Below, in pieces: positions 26,976 to 35,357 of a stretch of 50,559 nt of DNA. The notes under the pieces are model-generated. The model made no database searches. It was not told the DNA's origin and saw nothing but the letters and a program-made list of their open reading frames with translations. Source of the DNA: Pseudomonadota bacterium (GTDB lineage Bacteria; Pseudomonadota; Alphaproteobacteria; Acetobacterales; Acetobacteraceae); assembly GCA_018240405.1 (NCBI GenBank), contig JAFEFW010000632.1:1-50559 (forward strand). The letters run 5' to 3'. Position numbers and translations under genes: made by a program. Each line of letters begins with the position of its first letter. Positions within the stretch are counted from its first letter, which is position 1.

Positions 26976-26991
26976 CCGAGCACGCGCTCGG
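26976..26991. terminator. small hairpin between convergent genes
   Basis: CCGAGC (26976-26981) and GCTCGG (26986-26991) with an ACGC loop, between the response regulator and livF. Weak evidence because no T-run follows. Confidence 0.25.
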
Positions 26992-26992
26992 T

Positions 26993-27023
26993 GCTGGCGA
27001 TCAGAAGGGGCTGGCGATCAGAA
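26993..27023. repeat. 14-bp direct repeat spanning the livF stop
   Basis: GCTGGCGATCAGAA occurs at 26993-27006 and 27010-27023, period 17. The second copy contains the livF stop codon on the minus strand, so the first is a duplicate of that 3' end. Confidence 0.8.
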
Positions 27024-27713
27024 ATAGTGCCAGACGTTCGATGCCCGCGCCTCGTCCGGGCTGCCGTCGAAGACGATCTGGCCGTTGTTCATGATCGCCA
27101 CACGATCCGCGATCTTCAGCGCGGCGGCGACGTTCTGCTCCACCAGCACCGCCGTCATTGCGTGGGATTTGCAGACCTGCCGCACCTGCTCGAACATCCG
27201 TTCGACCAGATTGGGTGCCAGCCCGATCGAAGGTTCGTCCAGCATCAGGCAGCGCGGCGTGCCCAGGATCGCGAGCGACAGCGCCAGCATCTGCTGCTGT
27301 CCCCCGCTCATCGAGCCGGCCCGCGTCGCCCGGCGCTCCTCCAGCACCGGGAACAGCTTGAACACATCGTCCGGGCTGAACATCGCATTGGCGCCGGCAT
27401 TGCGCGCCGCCACCACCTCGATGTTCTCGGCCACGCTGAGGTCGGGGAAGATGCCGCGCCCCTCGGGCAGCAGGCGCAGGCCCAGCGCGACGCGATCAGC
27501 GACGGACAGCCGGTCGATACGCTGGTCGTCGAACGATACCTGCCCGGCGCGCAGCGGCAGCAGGCCCATCGCCGCTTTCAGCGTCGTGGTCTTCCCCGCG
27601 CCGTTATGACCAAGGAAGGCCAGGATCTGCCCCGGCTCCAAGGCAAACGATACGCCCGAAATCACCGTCTTGGCGCCGTAGCCGGCCTCGATGCCGTCCA
27701 GCCGCAGCATCAC
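27018..27713 (-). CDS. livF: branched-chain amino acid ABC transporter ATPase LivF
   Basis: 231 aa. Walker A GHNGAGKTT, Q-loop region LRLLPEGRGIFPDLSVAENI, signature MSGGQQQMLALSLAIL, Walker B CLMLDEPSIGLAP and H-loop VLVEQN identify LivF. It powers import of branched-chain amino acids or amides as a heterodimer with LivG. GTG (27713) overlaps the livG stop by four bases; an ATG is the next codon. It is last in the operon. Confidence 0.95.
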   Translation of the reverse strand: MMLRLDGIEAGYGAKTVISGVSFALEPGQILAFLGHNGAGKTTTLKAAMGLLPLRAGQVSFDDQRIDRLSVADRVALGLRLLPEGRGIFPDLSVAENIEVVAARNAGANAMFSPDDVFKLFPVLEERRATRAGSMSGGQQQMLALSLAILGTPRCLMLDEPSIGLAPNLVERMFEQVRQVCKSHAMTAVLVEQNVAAALKIADRVAIMNNGQIVFDGSPDEARASNVWHYF

Positions 27714-28477
27714 AGCGCTCCGCCGAAATAGATTTCCGCCAGCGCCGGGTCACTGATGATCTGCTGCGGCGTGCCACGCGCCATCAGGTGGCCCTGGTGC
27801 AGGAACAGCACGTCGTCGGCGATCTGCTGCACGACGCGGGTGTTGTGCTCGACCACCAGCAGCGTCTTGCCTTCGGATTGCAGACGGCGCAGCAGCGTCA
27901 TCACCTTGTCCAGCGCGCCGGCGGACAGGCCGGAGGCCGGTTCGTCCAGCAGCAGCAGTTCCGCACCGGTGGCCAGAACGCGCGCAATGATCAGCAGTTT
28001 CTGCTCGCCGTAGGACAGGTTGCGGACCATCTCGTCGGCCCGGTCGGCGAGGCCGACCTCCTGCAGGATCGCCATCGCCTCATCCCGGCGGCGGCGTCCG
28101 GCACGGGCGACGTGCAGCGGGCGGAAGATGGCGGCGAGCGGTTCCTCACCCGATTGCTGCGGCAATGAGGTCATGACGTTGTCGATCGCCGGCAGCTCGA
28201 CGAACAGGCGCAGGTTCTGGAAGGTGCGGGCGATGCCGGCCGCCACCACCTGCTGCGGGCTCCAGCCGTCCAGGCTCTGGCCCTTAAAGTGGACGGTGCC
28301 GGCATTGGGTTTCAGGAACCCGGTGATGACATTGAAGATCGTGGTCTTGCCGGCGCCGTTCGGGCCGACCAGGCAGGTGATGCGTTTCGGATCGATGGTG
28401 AAACTGCAATCCTGCAGCGCGCGCAGGCCGCCGAAGCTGACCTCCACGCCCTCCGCCTGCAGGTAAGGCGCGCTCAT
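27710..28477 (-). CDS. livG: branched-chain amino acid ABC transporter ATPase LivG
   Basis: 255 aa. Walker A GPNGAGKTT, FQNLRLFVELPAIDNVM, signature LSYGEQKLLIIARVLATG, Walker B LLLLDEPASGLS and H-loop VVEHNTRVV identify LivG, with the C-terminal extension ending in AEIYFGGAL. It overlaps livM by four bases (ATGA) and livF by four. Forms the ATPase heterodimer. Confidence 0.95.
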   Translation of the reverse strand: MSAPYLQAEGVEVSFGGLRALQDCSFTIDPKRITCLVGPNGAGKTTIFNVITGFLKPNAGTVHFKGQSLDGWSPQQVVAAGIARTFQNLRLFVELPAIDNVMTSLPQQSGEEPLAAIFRPLHVARAGRRRRDEAMAILQEVGLADRADEMVRNLSYGEQKLLIIARVLATGAELLLLDEPASGLSAGALDKVMTLLRRLQSEGKTLLVVEHNTRVVQQIADDVLFLHQGHLMARGTPQQIISDPALAEIYFGGAL

Positions 28478-29337
28478 AGCTTCTCTCCCGCCAGGCCCTG
28501 CGGGCGGAACAGCATGAACAGGATCAGCAGCACGCCGTAGATCAACTGCCGGGCCGCTGCGGCGACGGTCGTGGGGATCTCGATCAGCGTCAGCACCTGC
28601 GGCAGCGCCAGCAGCAGGAACGGCCCGAGGATCGAGCCACGCAGCGTGCGCGCGCCGCCGACCACGACCAAGGTCAGCAGCAGGATAGAGGCGTCAAGGT
28701 CGAACGAGACCGGATCGATAAAGCTCAGGAACGTTGCGTAGAACGCTCCAGCCGATCCGGCGAAGGCGCCGGCCAGCGCGGCGGCCGAAACCTTGGCGCG
28801 CAGCACGCTCTTGCCGGCGGCAGCGACGGCGAGTTCGTCCTCGCGGATCGCGCGCAGCAGGCGGCCGAACGGTGCGCGCATCACCAGCCAGAACATCAGG
28901 CAGCCGAGCCCCATGCCAGCGAGGCACAGCACGACGACCTGTGCCGCGGTCTCCAGCGGGTAGCCGAACAGGTCCGGCGGCGGGATGCCTGGCAGGCCAT
29001 TGGCGCCGCCGGTTCCGGCGGTCCAATTGATGAACACAGCGGTGGCGAGAAGCTGGATGCCGAAGGATGTCACCACGAAATAATCGCCGGCGACGCGCAG
29101 TGCCGGCAGCGTCACCAGGATGTTCAGCGCGACGCAGACCACGGCTGCGACACCGAGCGCCGGCAGGAAGGTCATGACGTCGTTCATCAGGCAATACGCG
29201 ACGATATAGGCGCCGACACCGAACACCGCGGCCTGCGATACGGAGAAGATGCCAGCGATGCCGACCAGCAGGTTGGTGGAAAGGCCGAGAAGGACGTAGA
29301 TCGACGCGAGGGCGATGTAGCTGAACCAGAAATCCAT
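28474..29337 (-). CDS. livM: branched-chain amino acid ABC transporter permease LivM
   Basis: 287 aa, about eight to ten spans. The conserved stretches GLSTNLLVGIAGIFSVSQAA and TSFGIQLLATAVFIN, and the EAA-like loop in RAIREDELAVAAAGKSVLRAKV, identify LivM. Shorter than E. coli LivM, as is usual for environmental Liv systems. A small ORF sits between it and livH. Confidence 0.94.
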   Translation of the reverse strand: MDFWFSYIALASIYVLLGLSTNLLVGIAGIFSVSQAAVFGVGAYIVAYCLMNDVMTFLPALGVAAVVCVALNILVTLPALRVAGDYFVVTSFGIQLLATAVFINWTAGTGGANGLPGIPPPDLFGYPLETAAQVVVLCLAGMGLGCLMFWLVMRAPFGRLLRAIREDELAVAAAGKSVLRAKVSAAALAGAFAGSAGAFYATFLSFIDPVSFDLDASILLLTLVVVGGARTLRGSILGPFLLLALPQVLTLIEIPTTVAAAARQLIYGVLLILFMLFRPQGLAGEKL

Positions 29338-29339
29338 GA

Positions 29340-29507
29340 TCAGCCTCGTCCCAATGCAGGCCGCAGCACGGCGAAGCGTGCCGCGTGCGTGTTGTCATGG
29401 CGCGGCTTGCCGCTAACGAATCCACAGATCATGGAAACGACCAGGCGCGCGGCGTCTTCCGGGTCGTCATTCTGATCGCGCGACAACGCAAACAGCGTCA
29501 TGTTCAT
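29340..29507 (-). CDS. possible 55-aa ORF between livH and livM
   Basis: 55 aa, not recognised. Its ATG overlaps the livH stop (ATGA, 29507-29504) and its TGA ends two bases before the livM ATG, so ribosomes leaving livH could read straight through to livM. Sequence begins MNMTLFALSRDQNDDPEDAA, followed by a mildly hydrophobic VVSMICGFVSG and a basic C-terminus. No membrane helix is convincing. It may only serve to couple translation. Confidence 0.42.
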   Translation of the reverse strand: MNMTLFALSRDQNDDPEDAARLVVSMICGFVSGKPRHDNTHAARFAVLRPALGRG

Positions 29508-30370
29508 CGCCCCGCCGCGAACAGGCCGGTCGGCCGGAACAGCATGAAGATCACAAAAATAAAGAACGTGATCCCGATGCTCCATTCGCCCGGAATGAAC
29601 AGCAGCGACAGGTTCTGCAGTTCGGCGATCACCACCGCCATGACAAAGGCGCCGGTGATGCTGCCGACCCCGCCGGCAATCATGGCAATCGTCGCCGTCA
29701 GCAGCGGCGTCACGCCGTTATACGGCTGCAAGCCAAAGTCCAGCGGCACCATGACTCCAGGCAGACATACCACCGCCGATGCGACCATCATGACATAGAG
29801 ATGCGCCGTACGCGGCTCCAGCCGCGTGATCTCCGCCAGGAACGGATTGGACGCCACCGCTCTGATGCGTTTCCCCAGCAAGGTGCGGTGCGCGAACCAC
29901 AGCAATCCGGCGAACGCGGCCAGGCTGACCACCACCGTCAGCATCTGCGCCCAGGTCAGCCGCACATTGCCGCCGAGGTGCACGACCTGTGAAGCCCAGG
30001 GCAGGTCGAAGCGTAGGATGTTCGGCGTGAATACGGCGGCGATCACGTTCTGCATCACCGCCAGCGTGCCCAGCGAGGCAATCAGCACCACCAGATGCGT
30101 CTCCCGCCGCCGCTCCAGCTGCGCGTAAAGCTGGCTCTGGATCAGCGCGCCCATCGCAACGCAGACAACGACGGCCAGCGCCACCGCGCCCACGAACGGC
30201 ACGCCGCGCTTCACCAGCCACCAGGCGATGTAGCCGCCCAGCGTATAGACGCCGGCATGGGCGACATGGAATATCTTCGTCGTCGTGTAGACGAACGAGA
30301 AGCTGATGGCGACGACGCCCAGCGCGCAGCCGGTGACGATGCCGTTGCACAGCAATTGCAGCGCCAGCAT
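29504..30370 (-). CDS. livH: branched-chain amino acid ABC transporter permease LivH
   Basis: 288 aa membrane protein. LCNGIVTGCALGVVAISFSF, then VYTTTKIFHVAHAGVYTLGG at the N-terminus and GKRIRAVASNPFLAEITRLE as the coupling loop are typical of LivH. Pairs with LivM to form the channel. The operon order is binding protein, livH, (small ORF), livM, livG, livF. Confidence 0.94.
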   Translation of the reverse strand: MLALQLLCNGIVTGCALGVVAISFSFVYTTTKIFHVAHAGVYTLGGYIAWWLVKRGVPFVGAVALAVVVCVAMGALIQSQLYAQLERRRETHLVVLIASLGTLAVMQNVIAAVFTPNILRFDLPWASQVVHLGGNVRLTWAQMLTVVVSLAAFAGLLWFAHRTLLGKRIRAVASNPFLAEITRLEPRTAHLYVMMVASAVVCLPGVMVPLDFGLQPYNGVTPLLTATIAMIAGGVGSITGAFVMAVVIAELQNLSLLFIPGEWSIGITFFIFVIFMLFRPTGLFAAGR

Positions 30371-30397
30371 GGGCGCGCTCTCCGGGGTCCGCCGGAC

Positions 30398-31501
30398 CTA
30401 GTCGCTGGTCATCTGCTCCACGGTAACGTCCTTGCCGCCCTTCATGACATTGATGTCGAGCTGGACGCTGGCCGTGTTGGTCTTGAACTCCAGCGGGATC
30501 AGGCCCTTGAAGGAGCGGATGGCGAACAGCGTCTCACGCAGGTTCTCGCCGGTGATCGGCTTGCCGTCGGCCAGCGTCTTGTCGATTGTGGTCATCACGA
30601 TCTGCATGGCGTTGTAGTACTGGCGCGCAAAGAAATCCATGTCGGCGCCGTATTTGGCCTTGAACGCGGCGGCGAGTTCCGGCGGCGCATCGATCCGTAC
30701 CTGCGTATGGACGAAGCCTTCCGAGGCCGGATCGGCGATCAGCTCTGCGTCGGCGAAGAACGTGGTGCCGGCGACGACGAAGTCGTTGCCAAGCTGCTTG
30801 TATTGCTGCGCCATCTGCAACAGCCCCGCGGTGATCGAGACCATCATCACCTGCGGTTTGGCGTCCGCGATCTTCAACAGCGCCGGGCGGAAATCGGTCT
30901 GGCCGAACTGTGTCGGTTCCTGCGCCAGGACGGTGCCGCCGGATTCCGGATAGAATTTCACGTAGTCGTCGCGCCCAGCAATGCCGGCGGCGCTGTTCTC
31001 GAACAGGATGGCGCCGCGCGTCAGTTGCTTCTTGGCAAGGTACTTCGCCAGTACCTTCACCTCATCGCCGATTGTCGGCAGCGTATTGATCAGGTAGGGC
31101 GATGCGGTGGCCAGCTTGTCTGCCTGTGCGCCGCCGTTGACCATCAGCACCTTCTTGCGCGTCGCCAGCGGCGCCATCGCCAGGGTCGGGCCGGAATAGG
31201 CGGTGAAGATCATCGGCAGGTGCTGCAGGTCGACCAACTTGTTGAAGATGATCACCGACTGGTCGGGCTTGGCCTGGTTGTCCTCGAAGATCAGTTCGAT
31301 CTGATTGCCGCGAATGCCGCCCTTGGCGTTCACCGCCTCGGCCGCGAACTGCAGGCCGCGCATCTGCGCCGTGCCGATCAGCGCGCCCGGACCGGTCAGC
31401 GGCAGGATGGCGCCGAGGCGGATGGTTTCTGCTCTGACCTGGGACGCAAACGTAATGGCAACCGCAACCATCGCGAGTGCCAGATGGCCGACACGGATCA
31501 T
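30398..31501 (-). CDS. branched-chain amino acid-type substrate-binding protein
   Basis: 367 aa periplasmic protein, first gene of the Liv operon. Signal peptide MIRVGHLALAMVAVAITFAS with cleavage after RAE, then TIRLGAILPLTGPGALIG, LIFEDNQAKPDQS and FENSAAGIAGRDDYVKF. I place the start at the ATG at 31501, behind AAAGGAAA, since the longer frame adds no signal. The ligand may be a branched-chain amino acid, urea-like amide or aromatic acid. Divergent from the Rieske gene. Confidence 0.93.
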   Translation of the reverse strand: MIRVGHLALAMVAVAITFASQVRAETIRLGAILPLTGPGALIGTAQMRGLQFAAEAVNAKGGIRGNQIELIFEDNQAKPDQSVIIFNKLVDLQHLPMIFTAYSGPTLAMAPLATRKKVLMVNGGAQADKLATASPYLINTLPTIGDEVKVLAKYLAKKQLTRGAILFENSAAGIAGRDDYVKFYPESGGTVLAQEPTQFGQTDFRPALLKIADAKPQVMMVSITAGLLQMAQQYKQLGNDFVVAGTTFFADAELIADPASEGFVHTQVRIDAPPELAAAFKAKYGADMDFFARQYYNAMQIVMTTIDKTLADGKPITGENLRETLFAIRSFKGLIPLEFKTNTASVQLDINVMKGGKDVTVEQMTSD

Positions 31502-31645
31502 GACGTTTCCTTTCTCGTTGGCGCCAAACTTGCGCAGCGTCGGGACCGGGTCAAGCCGGGCTTGGCGCGCCGGCATTTGCGGCGCGGGTCCGGCTTGCCT
31601 ACGATCCGGCCCGCCCAAGCGGACGAAGGAGGAACGGTCCTACCC

Positions 31646-32059
31646 ATGAGCAAGCATGTCGTCGCAACGGTCGCGGAAATTCCTCCCGGCCAGCGGAAAC
31701 TCGTCACGGTGCGTGGCCGGCAGATCGCCGTGTTCAACCTTGGCGGCGAATTCTACGGATTGTTCAACCGCTGTCCGCACCAGGGTGGCCCGATGTGCGA
31801 GGGGCTGATGACCGGCCTGATCGAGGCCGACAAGCCCGGCGAATACCGCTATTCGCGGCCCGGCGAGATCATCCGCTGCCCGTGGCACGGCTGGGAGTTC
31901 GACATCCGTACGGGCAAGAGCTTCTGCGACCCGTCGAAGATCAACCTGCGCAGCTACCCGGTCGAGGTTGCCGCCGGACAGAGCGTGGTTGAGGGTCCGT
32001 ATGTGGCCGAAACCGTTCCTGTAACGATCGAGCAGGAATACGTGGTGGTCGAGGTGTAA
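31646..32059 (+). CDS. Rieske [2Fe-2S] ferredoxin-like protein
   Basis: 137 aa. Cluster ligands C43 and H45 in NRCPHQGGPM and C78 and H81 in IRCPWHGWEFD. Small soluble Rieske protein, likely an electron carrier or a subunit for an oxygenase; no oxygenase gene adjoins. Between the two ligand pairs is a long insert (about 33 residues, EGLMTGLIEADKPGEYRY), larger than in NirD-like forms. GGAGGAA lies 11 bases before the ATG. Confidence 0.9.
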   Translation: MSKHVVATVAEIPPGQRKLVTVRGRQIAVFNLGGEFYGLFNRCPHQGGPMCEGLMTGLIEADKPGEYRYSRPGEIIRCPWHGWEFDIRTGKSFCDPSKINLRSYPVEVAAGQSVVEGPYVAETVPVTIEQEYVVVEV

Positions 32060-32120
32060 GCGGCTCTGTCCCAACGGTGGGTGGCGGGCTGGCGCCGCAT
32101 AGCGCCAGGATAGGCCAGCG

Positions 32121-32173
32121 CGTCACAGCCATTGCGACTCCGTCATGGCGGAGCTTCGCCCGCCGCCATGGAC
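32121..32173. repeat. REP-like palindrome copy 2
   Basis: Reads CGTCACAGCCATTGCGACTC then CGTCATGGCGG and, after a short loop, an imperfect complement (CCGCCGCCATGGACG). On the minus strand it contains CCGCCATGACG followed by GAGTCGCAATGGC, the same as copy 1 with a few changes. Lies between convergent genes. Confidence 0.65.
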
Positions 32174-32205
32174 GGTCACGCCGCCGGCCGGTTCAGCCGC
32201 CGCCA

Positions 32206-32532
32206 TCACGCCGCGTCGGGAAATCCGAACGCCACCAGCGACAGCACCAGTCCCACGGACCATGCCAGGTAGATCCCAATCAGCATGTCGCGAGTGCCGA
32301 ACCGCCGGGTGCATAGCCACGCCACGGGCAGCCCGACCAGGACGGCCACCGCCACCGGCACGTCGCCGAAACGGTCGGCCGCGTAGACGCCCATGACGAA
32401 GCCCATGATCATCGCCACGAATACCGGCGGAATCGTCGCCAGGAGCAGCAATTCGTGCCGCAGCAGCGCCGCGCTTCCCAGCACGAAGCTGTACAGCGCC
32501 AGTACTGCGAAGTAGACAAGCGCCTCCGCCAA
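32206..32532 (-). CDS. small membrane protein, 3-4 spans
   Basis: 108 aa, not recognised. Hydrophobic stretches at about residues 5-25, 30-50, 58-76 and 85-105, with charged RHE, DRFGD and RRFGTRD loops. Three bases after the aspartate dehydrogenase stop, so probably in the same operon. The role is unknown; a small permease-like or tripartite-transporter-like accessory is possible. Confidence 0.75.
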   Translation of the reverse strand: MAEALVYFAVLALYSFVLGSAALLRHELLLLATIPPVFVAMIMGFVMGVYAADRFGDVPVAVAVLVGLPVAWLCTRRFGTRDMLIGIYLAWSVGLVLSLVAFGFPDAA

Positions 32533-32535
32533 ATC

Positions 32536-33342
32536 TCAGCTGCCGACCTTCAGCGGCGAGACCAGGCCGCGCAGGCAGGCCAGCATCGACAGCGCCGTGA
32601 TTCTCCCGGTCTTCGGGTTTTCGTCACTCGGCACATTCTGGATCGTCATGGTGAAATGCGCCGCCTCGGCGTCCACCTCAACGGTATGGACGTTGCGCGT
32701 CACGCTCGGGTCGGCCCAGATGCGCACCTTCGTCCGTACCGGTCCGACGCCGGCCAGCGCCAGGGCGGCGGCGACATTCACATTGGCTGGAAAGCCGGCC
32801 GCTGCCTCCAGCGCATTGCCCTGGAACACGATCCGCGGTTCGGTGATGCCCAGCACGTCGATACCGTTCTTCTCCAGATATGGTGCGCCGGCCAACCCCT
32901 TCGGCGGTTTGCGCGTCTCCAGTGTCACGCTGTTGATCGGTCCCTCGGCCGCGGCGCGCACGGCGTCGAGTCCGAGCAGGGCGCCGGTTGGAACAACGAT
33001 ACGGGCGCCGGTGGCGAGGGCGAGCTTGATCAGGTGCATCCGCGGCAACAGCGCGCCAACCGAGGCCGGAACGAAAATGCGTCCGGCGTCAATCGCCGGC
33101 AGCGCAACTTTCTCAAAGACGCTGGCCGGCGCGGCCTCGACGACAATATCCGCCTCGGCCAGCAGATTGAGTTCGACGACCGGCGGCGGATTGATGAAGT
33201 CAGACAGCGCTGCGCGCCCCTTTGACTGGTCGCGGCAGGAGACAGCGACCAGTTGCAGCCCGTCGATGCTTCGCCGGTCGAGCGCGCGTGCCAGCGGCAG
33301 TCCGATTGCACCCAGTCCGGCGATTGCAACGGTCTTGGTCAT
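32536..33342 (-). CDS. aspartate dehydrogenase (NadX-like)
   Basis: 268 aa. Nucleotide fold AIAGLGAIGLPLARAL at the start, EAAPASVFEKVALPAI and VPASVGALLPRMHL, and the C-terminal domain block FPANVNVAAALALAGVGP are hallmarks of L-aspartate dehydrogenase (DUF108). It oxidises aspartate to iminoaspartate, which can feed NAD synthesis; NadA and NadC are not in the window. Followed by the small membrane protein and preceded by mobA on the same strand. Confidence 0.92.
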   Translation of the reverse strand: MTKTVAIAGLGAIGLPLARALDRRSIDGLQLVAVSCRDQSKGRAALSDFINPPPVVELNLLAEADIVVEAAPASVFEKVALPAIDAGRIFVPASVGALLPRMHLIKLALATGARIVVPTGALLGLDAVRAAAEGPINSVTLETRKPPKGLAGAPYLEKNGIDVLGITEPRIVFQGNALEAAAGFPANVNVAAALALAGVGPVRTKVRIWADPSVTRNVHTVEVDAEAAHFTMTIQNVPSDENPKTGRITALSMLACLRGLVSPLKVGS

Positions 33343-33363
33343 CTTCCGATCCCCGGCTGCGGG

Positions 33364-33963
33364 TCAGCGACGATCCGCGGGCAGATCGCGGCGATCGTCC
33401 ATGCGCTCCAGTTGTAACAATTCCTCCGGCGTGTTCACGTTGGCGAACCAGCGCGGGTCGGAACCGTCAAACGGGACGTAGCGCATTCCAATGCTCTGCG
33501 CAAAGCGGCCCACGCGCGGCGAGCCGGGTGCGGCCAGGAAGCGCTGCAATGCCGCCCGCGCGCTGACCGGCCACAGCGCGACAAGATTGTGTTTCTGGCC
33601 GAGGCTTTCCGCAGTGGCGGGTGCGGGCGCCAGGGTTGCCGCGAGGTTGAGCGGAATGAACGGCGTGTCGCCCGGCACGGTCAGCAGCGCATCGGCGCCC
33701 TCCCGCTCCGCCCAGTCCAGGCCGGCCAGGACGCCGGCCAGGGGGCCGCGTCCGGCGAACGCCGTGTCCGGCAGCACGGGCAGGCCGAAGCGGGCGAAGC
33801 GCGCCGGGTCGCCGTTGGCGCTGATCGCCACCCGCGTCACGTCCAGTGCCGCCAGCACGTGCTCCAGCAGCGTGCGGCCGTGCAGCAGGCGCAGCGGCTT
33901 GTCGCCGCCGCCCATGCGCTGCGCCGACCCGCCGGCCAGCACCAGGCCCGCGGTCTTCGTCAT
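33364..33963 (-). CDS. mobA: molybdenum cofactor guanylyltransferase MobA
   Basis: 199 aa. Nucleotidyltransferase opening LAGGSAQRMGGGDKPL, then VLPDTAFAGRGPLAGVLAG, VPGDTPFIPLNL and FANVNTPEEL. It adds GMP to molybdopterin for bis-MGD enzymes. Length is normal. The gene starts seven bases from the ACC/CCA end of tRNA-His, which lies upstream on the same strand. Confidence 0.94.
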   Translation of the reverse strand: MTKTAGLVLAGGSAQRMGGGDKPLRLLHGRTLLEHVLAALDVTRVAISANGDPARFARFGLPVLPDTAFAGRGPLAGVLAGLDWAEREGADALLTVPGDTPFIPLNLAATLAPAPATAESLGQKHNLVALWPVSARAALQRFLAAPGSPRVGRFAQSIGMRYVPFDGSDPRWFANVNTPEELLQLERMDDRRDLPADRR

Positions 33964-33979
33964 GTGCGAGAACGGAGGA

Positions 33980-34056
33980 TGGGGCGAGCGATGGGACTCG
34001 AACCCACGGCATCCAAGACCACAACCTGGCGCTCTACCAACTGAGCTACGCCCGCC
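33980..34056 (-). tRNA. tRNA-His (GTG)
   Basis: 77 nt including an encoded CCA. Read on the minus strand it has an extra 5' G pairing with C73 (the His identity feature), D-arm AGCTCAGTTGGTAGAGC, anticodon loop TTGTGGT with anticodon GTG, and T-arm GTGGGTTCGAGTCCCAT. All stems pair by eye. Confidence 0.97.
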
Positions 34057-34200
34057 ATCCAGGGGCGGGGGTTTAGGGCCGGGACGGCCTCGGCGTCAAG
34101 CACAGGAACGTGGCGGAGCAGGGGAATCGCTTGATCCGGCCCGACGGAGCGGGCGATGCGCCGGGCACGGGATCGGGCAGAACACACGGTCAGTCTGGAT

Positions 34201-34333
34201 GATTCAACGCAAAGGGACGAAGCGCGCGAAGACGTTGATCGCTCGTTTGGCGTGCGTCACCCTTACGACGGTACCGGTTTCCGCGTCAGCCCCGGAATCT
34301 TCTTGGCGCCCTTCGCCGCTTTGCGTTTCAAGC
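34201..34333. repeat. imperfect inverted pair of ~33-bp ACGCAAAG repeats
   Basis: A copy at 34202-34236 (with AACGCAAAGG and GCGCGCGAAGACG) is mirrored by the reverse complement at 34300-34333 (AACGCAAAGCGGCGAAGGG on the minus strand). By eye about 25 of 33 positions agree. They flank 65 bases. Each unit is a degenerate 10-11 bp phased word around CGAAG/CAAAG. The rest of 34057-34433 has no supported gene. Confidence 0.6.
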
Positions 34334-34433
34334 TGCCCTTGCCGCCGCACCCGGGCCTGCCGCCGTGGCGCAACGGGCGCTCACGCTCCACGCGTGCAGG
34401 CGGCTGCTCCGTACGAAGGGCGATGCCGCCGGC

Positions 34434-35357
34434 CTATGTCCGCGACTGGAACGGACGGCCCAGCATGGCCGGCCGGTGCAGCCGGATGCGGCGGCGGTCG
34501 CGGGAGATCAGTACCAGCACGACGACGGTGCCGATATAGGGCACTGCCGAGAGGAAGGGCGACGGGATCGACAGCCCCAGAGCCTGGACGTAGAGCGAAA
34601 GGTACATCAGCGCGCCGAAGAACCAGGCGCCGATCAGCAGCCAGAACGGCCGCCAGGCAGCGAAGGTGACCAGCGCCAGCGCCACCCAGCCGCGGCCGGC
34701 GGTCATGTCCTGCGCCCACATCGGCGTGTAGGACAGCGACATATAGGCGCCGGCCAGGCCGGCCAGCGCGCCGCCGAAGGCGACGGCGGCGTAGCGGATG
34801 GCAAGCACCTTGTAGCCCAGCGCATGCGCCGCGTCGTGCGAGTCGCCCACCGCCCGCATGATCAGGCCCAGATGCGTGCGGCGGATGCACCAGGCGACCA
34901 GGCAGAGCAGGAGCAGCGCGAGGTAGACCAGCACGTCGTGGCTGAACAGCACCGGCCCGAGAACAGGAAGGTCCGACAGCACAGGCAGGCGCAGCTTCGG
35001 CAGCGGGCTGGCGGGGATGCCGACAAAGCCCGCGCCCAGCAAGGCGCTGAAGCCGCGTCCGAAGATGGTCAGCGCCAGCCCGGTCGCGGTCTGGTTCGCC
35101 TGCAGCGTCAGCGCGACCACCGCGAAGATCAGCGCCAGCAGCACGCCGGCGGCGATAGCAGCCAGGATGCCCAGCGTGCTGGTAGCGGTGAGGTGGGCGA
35201 CCGCGAAGGCGGCGATGGCGCCGGCCAGCATCATGCCCTCGACGCCCAGGTTCAGTACGCCGACCCGCTCTACCACCAGTTCGCCGGTGGCGGCCAGCAG
35301 TAGCGGCGTCGAGGCGACGATGGTGCTGACCAGGAAGGCAACGAGCACCTCGGTCAT
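34434..35357 (-). CDS. nucleoside ABC transporter permease (BMP-family, second subunit)
   Basis: 307 aa membrane protein, about eight to nine spans. GVLNLGVEGMMLAGAIAAF, TGLALTIFGRGFSALLG and AVGDSHDAAHALGYKVLAIR are typical of the second permease of Bmp/RbsC-like nucleoside importers (YufQ-like). Starts at the ATG (35357) that overlaps the first permease stop by four bases. Last gene of the operon. Confidence 0.92.
   Translation of the reverse strand: MTEVLVAFLVSTIVASTPLLLAATGELVVERVGVLNLGVEGMMLAGAIAAFAVAHLTATSTLGILAAIAAGVLLALIFAVVALTLQANQTATGLALTIFGRGFSALLGAGFVGIPASPLPKLRLPVLSDLPVLGPVLFSHDVLVYLALLLLCLVAWCIRRTHLGLIMRAVGDSHDAAHALGYKVLAIRYAAVAFGGALAGLAGAYMSLSYTPMWAQDMTAGRGWVALALVTFAAWRPFWLLIGAWFFGALMYLSLYVQALGLSIPSPFLSAVPYIGTVVVLVLISRDRRRIRLHRPAMLGRPFQSRT

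Noticed and set aside
30095-31645. Long plus-strand frame leading into the Rieske gene
   Set aside because: It runs antisense through livH and the binding protein; His/Arg/Gln-rich shadow translation, and the Rieske gene has its own ribosome site at 31628.
34263-34391. 42-aa Lys/Arg-rich ORF on the minus strand (GTG start), ending in KRKAAKGAKK-like sequence
   Set aside because: Its lysine-rich part is simply the translation of the degenerate ACGCAAAG/CGAAG repeat at 34300-34333, and it has no suitably spaced ribosome site.
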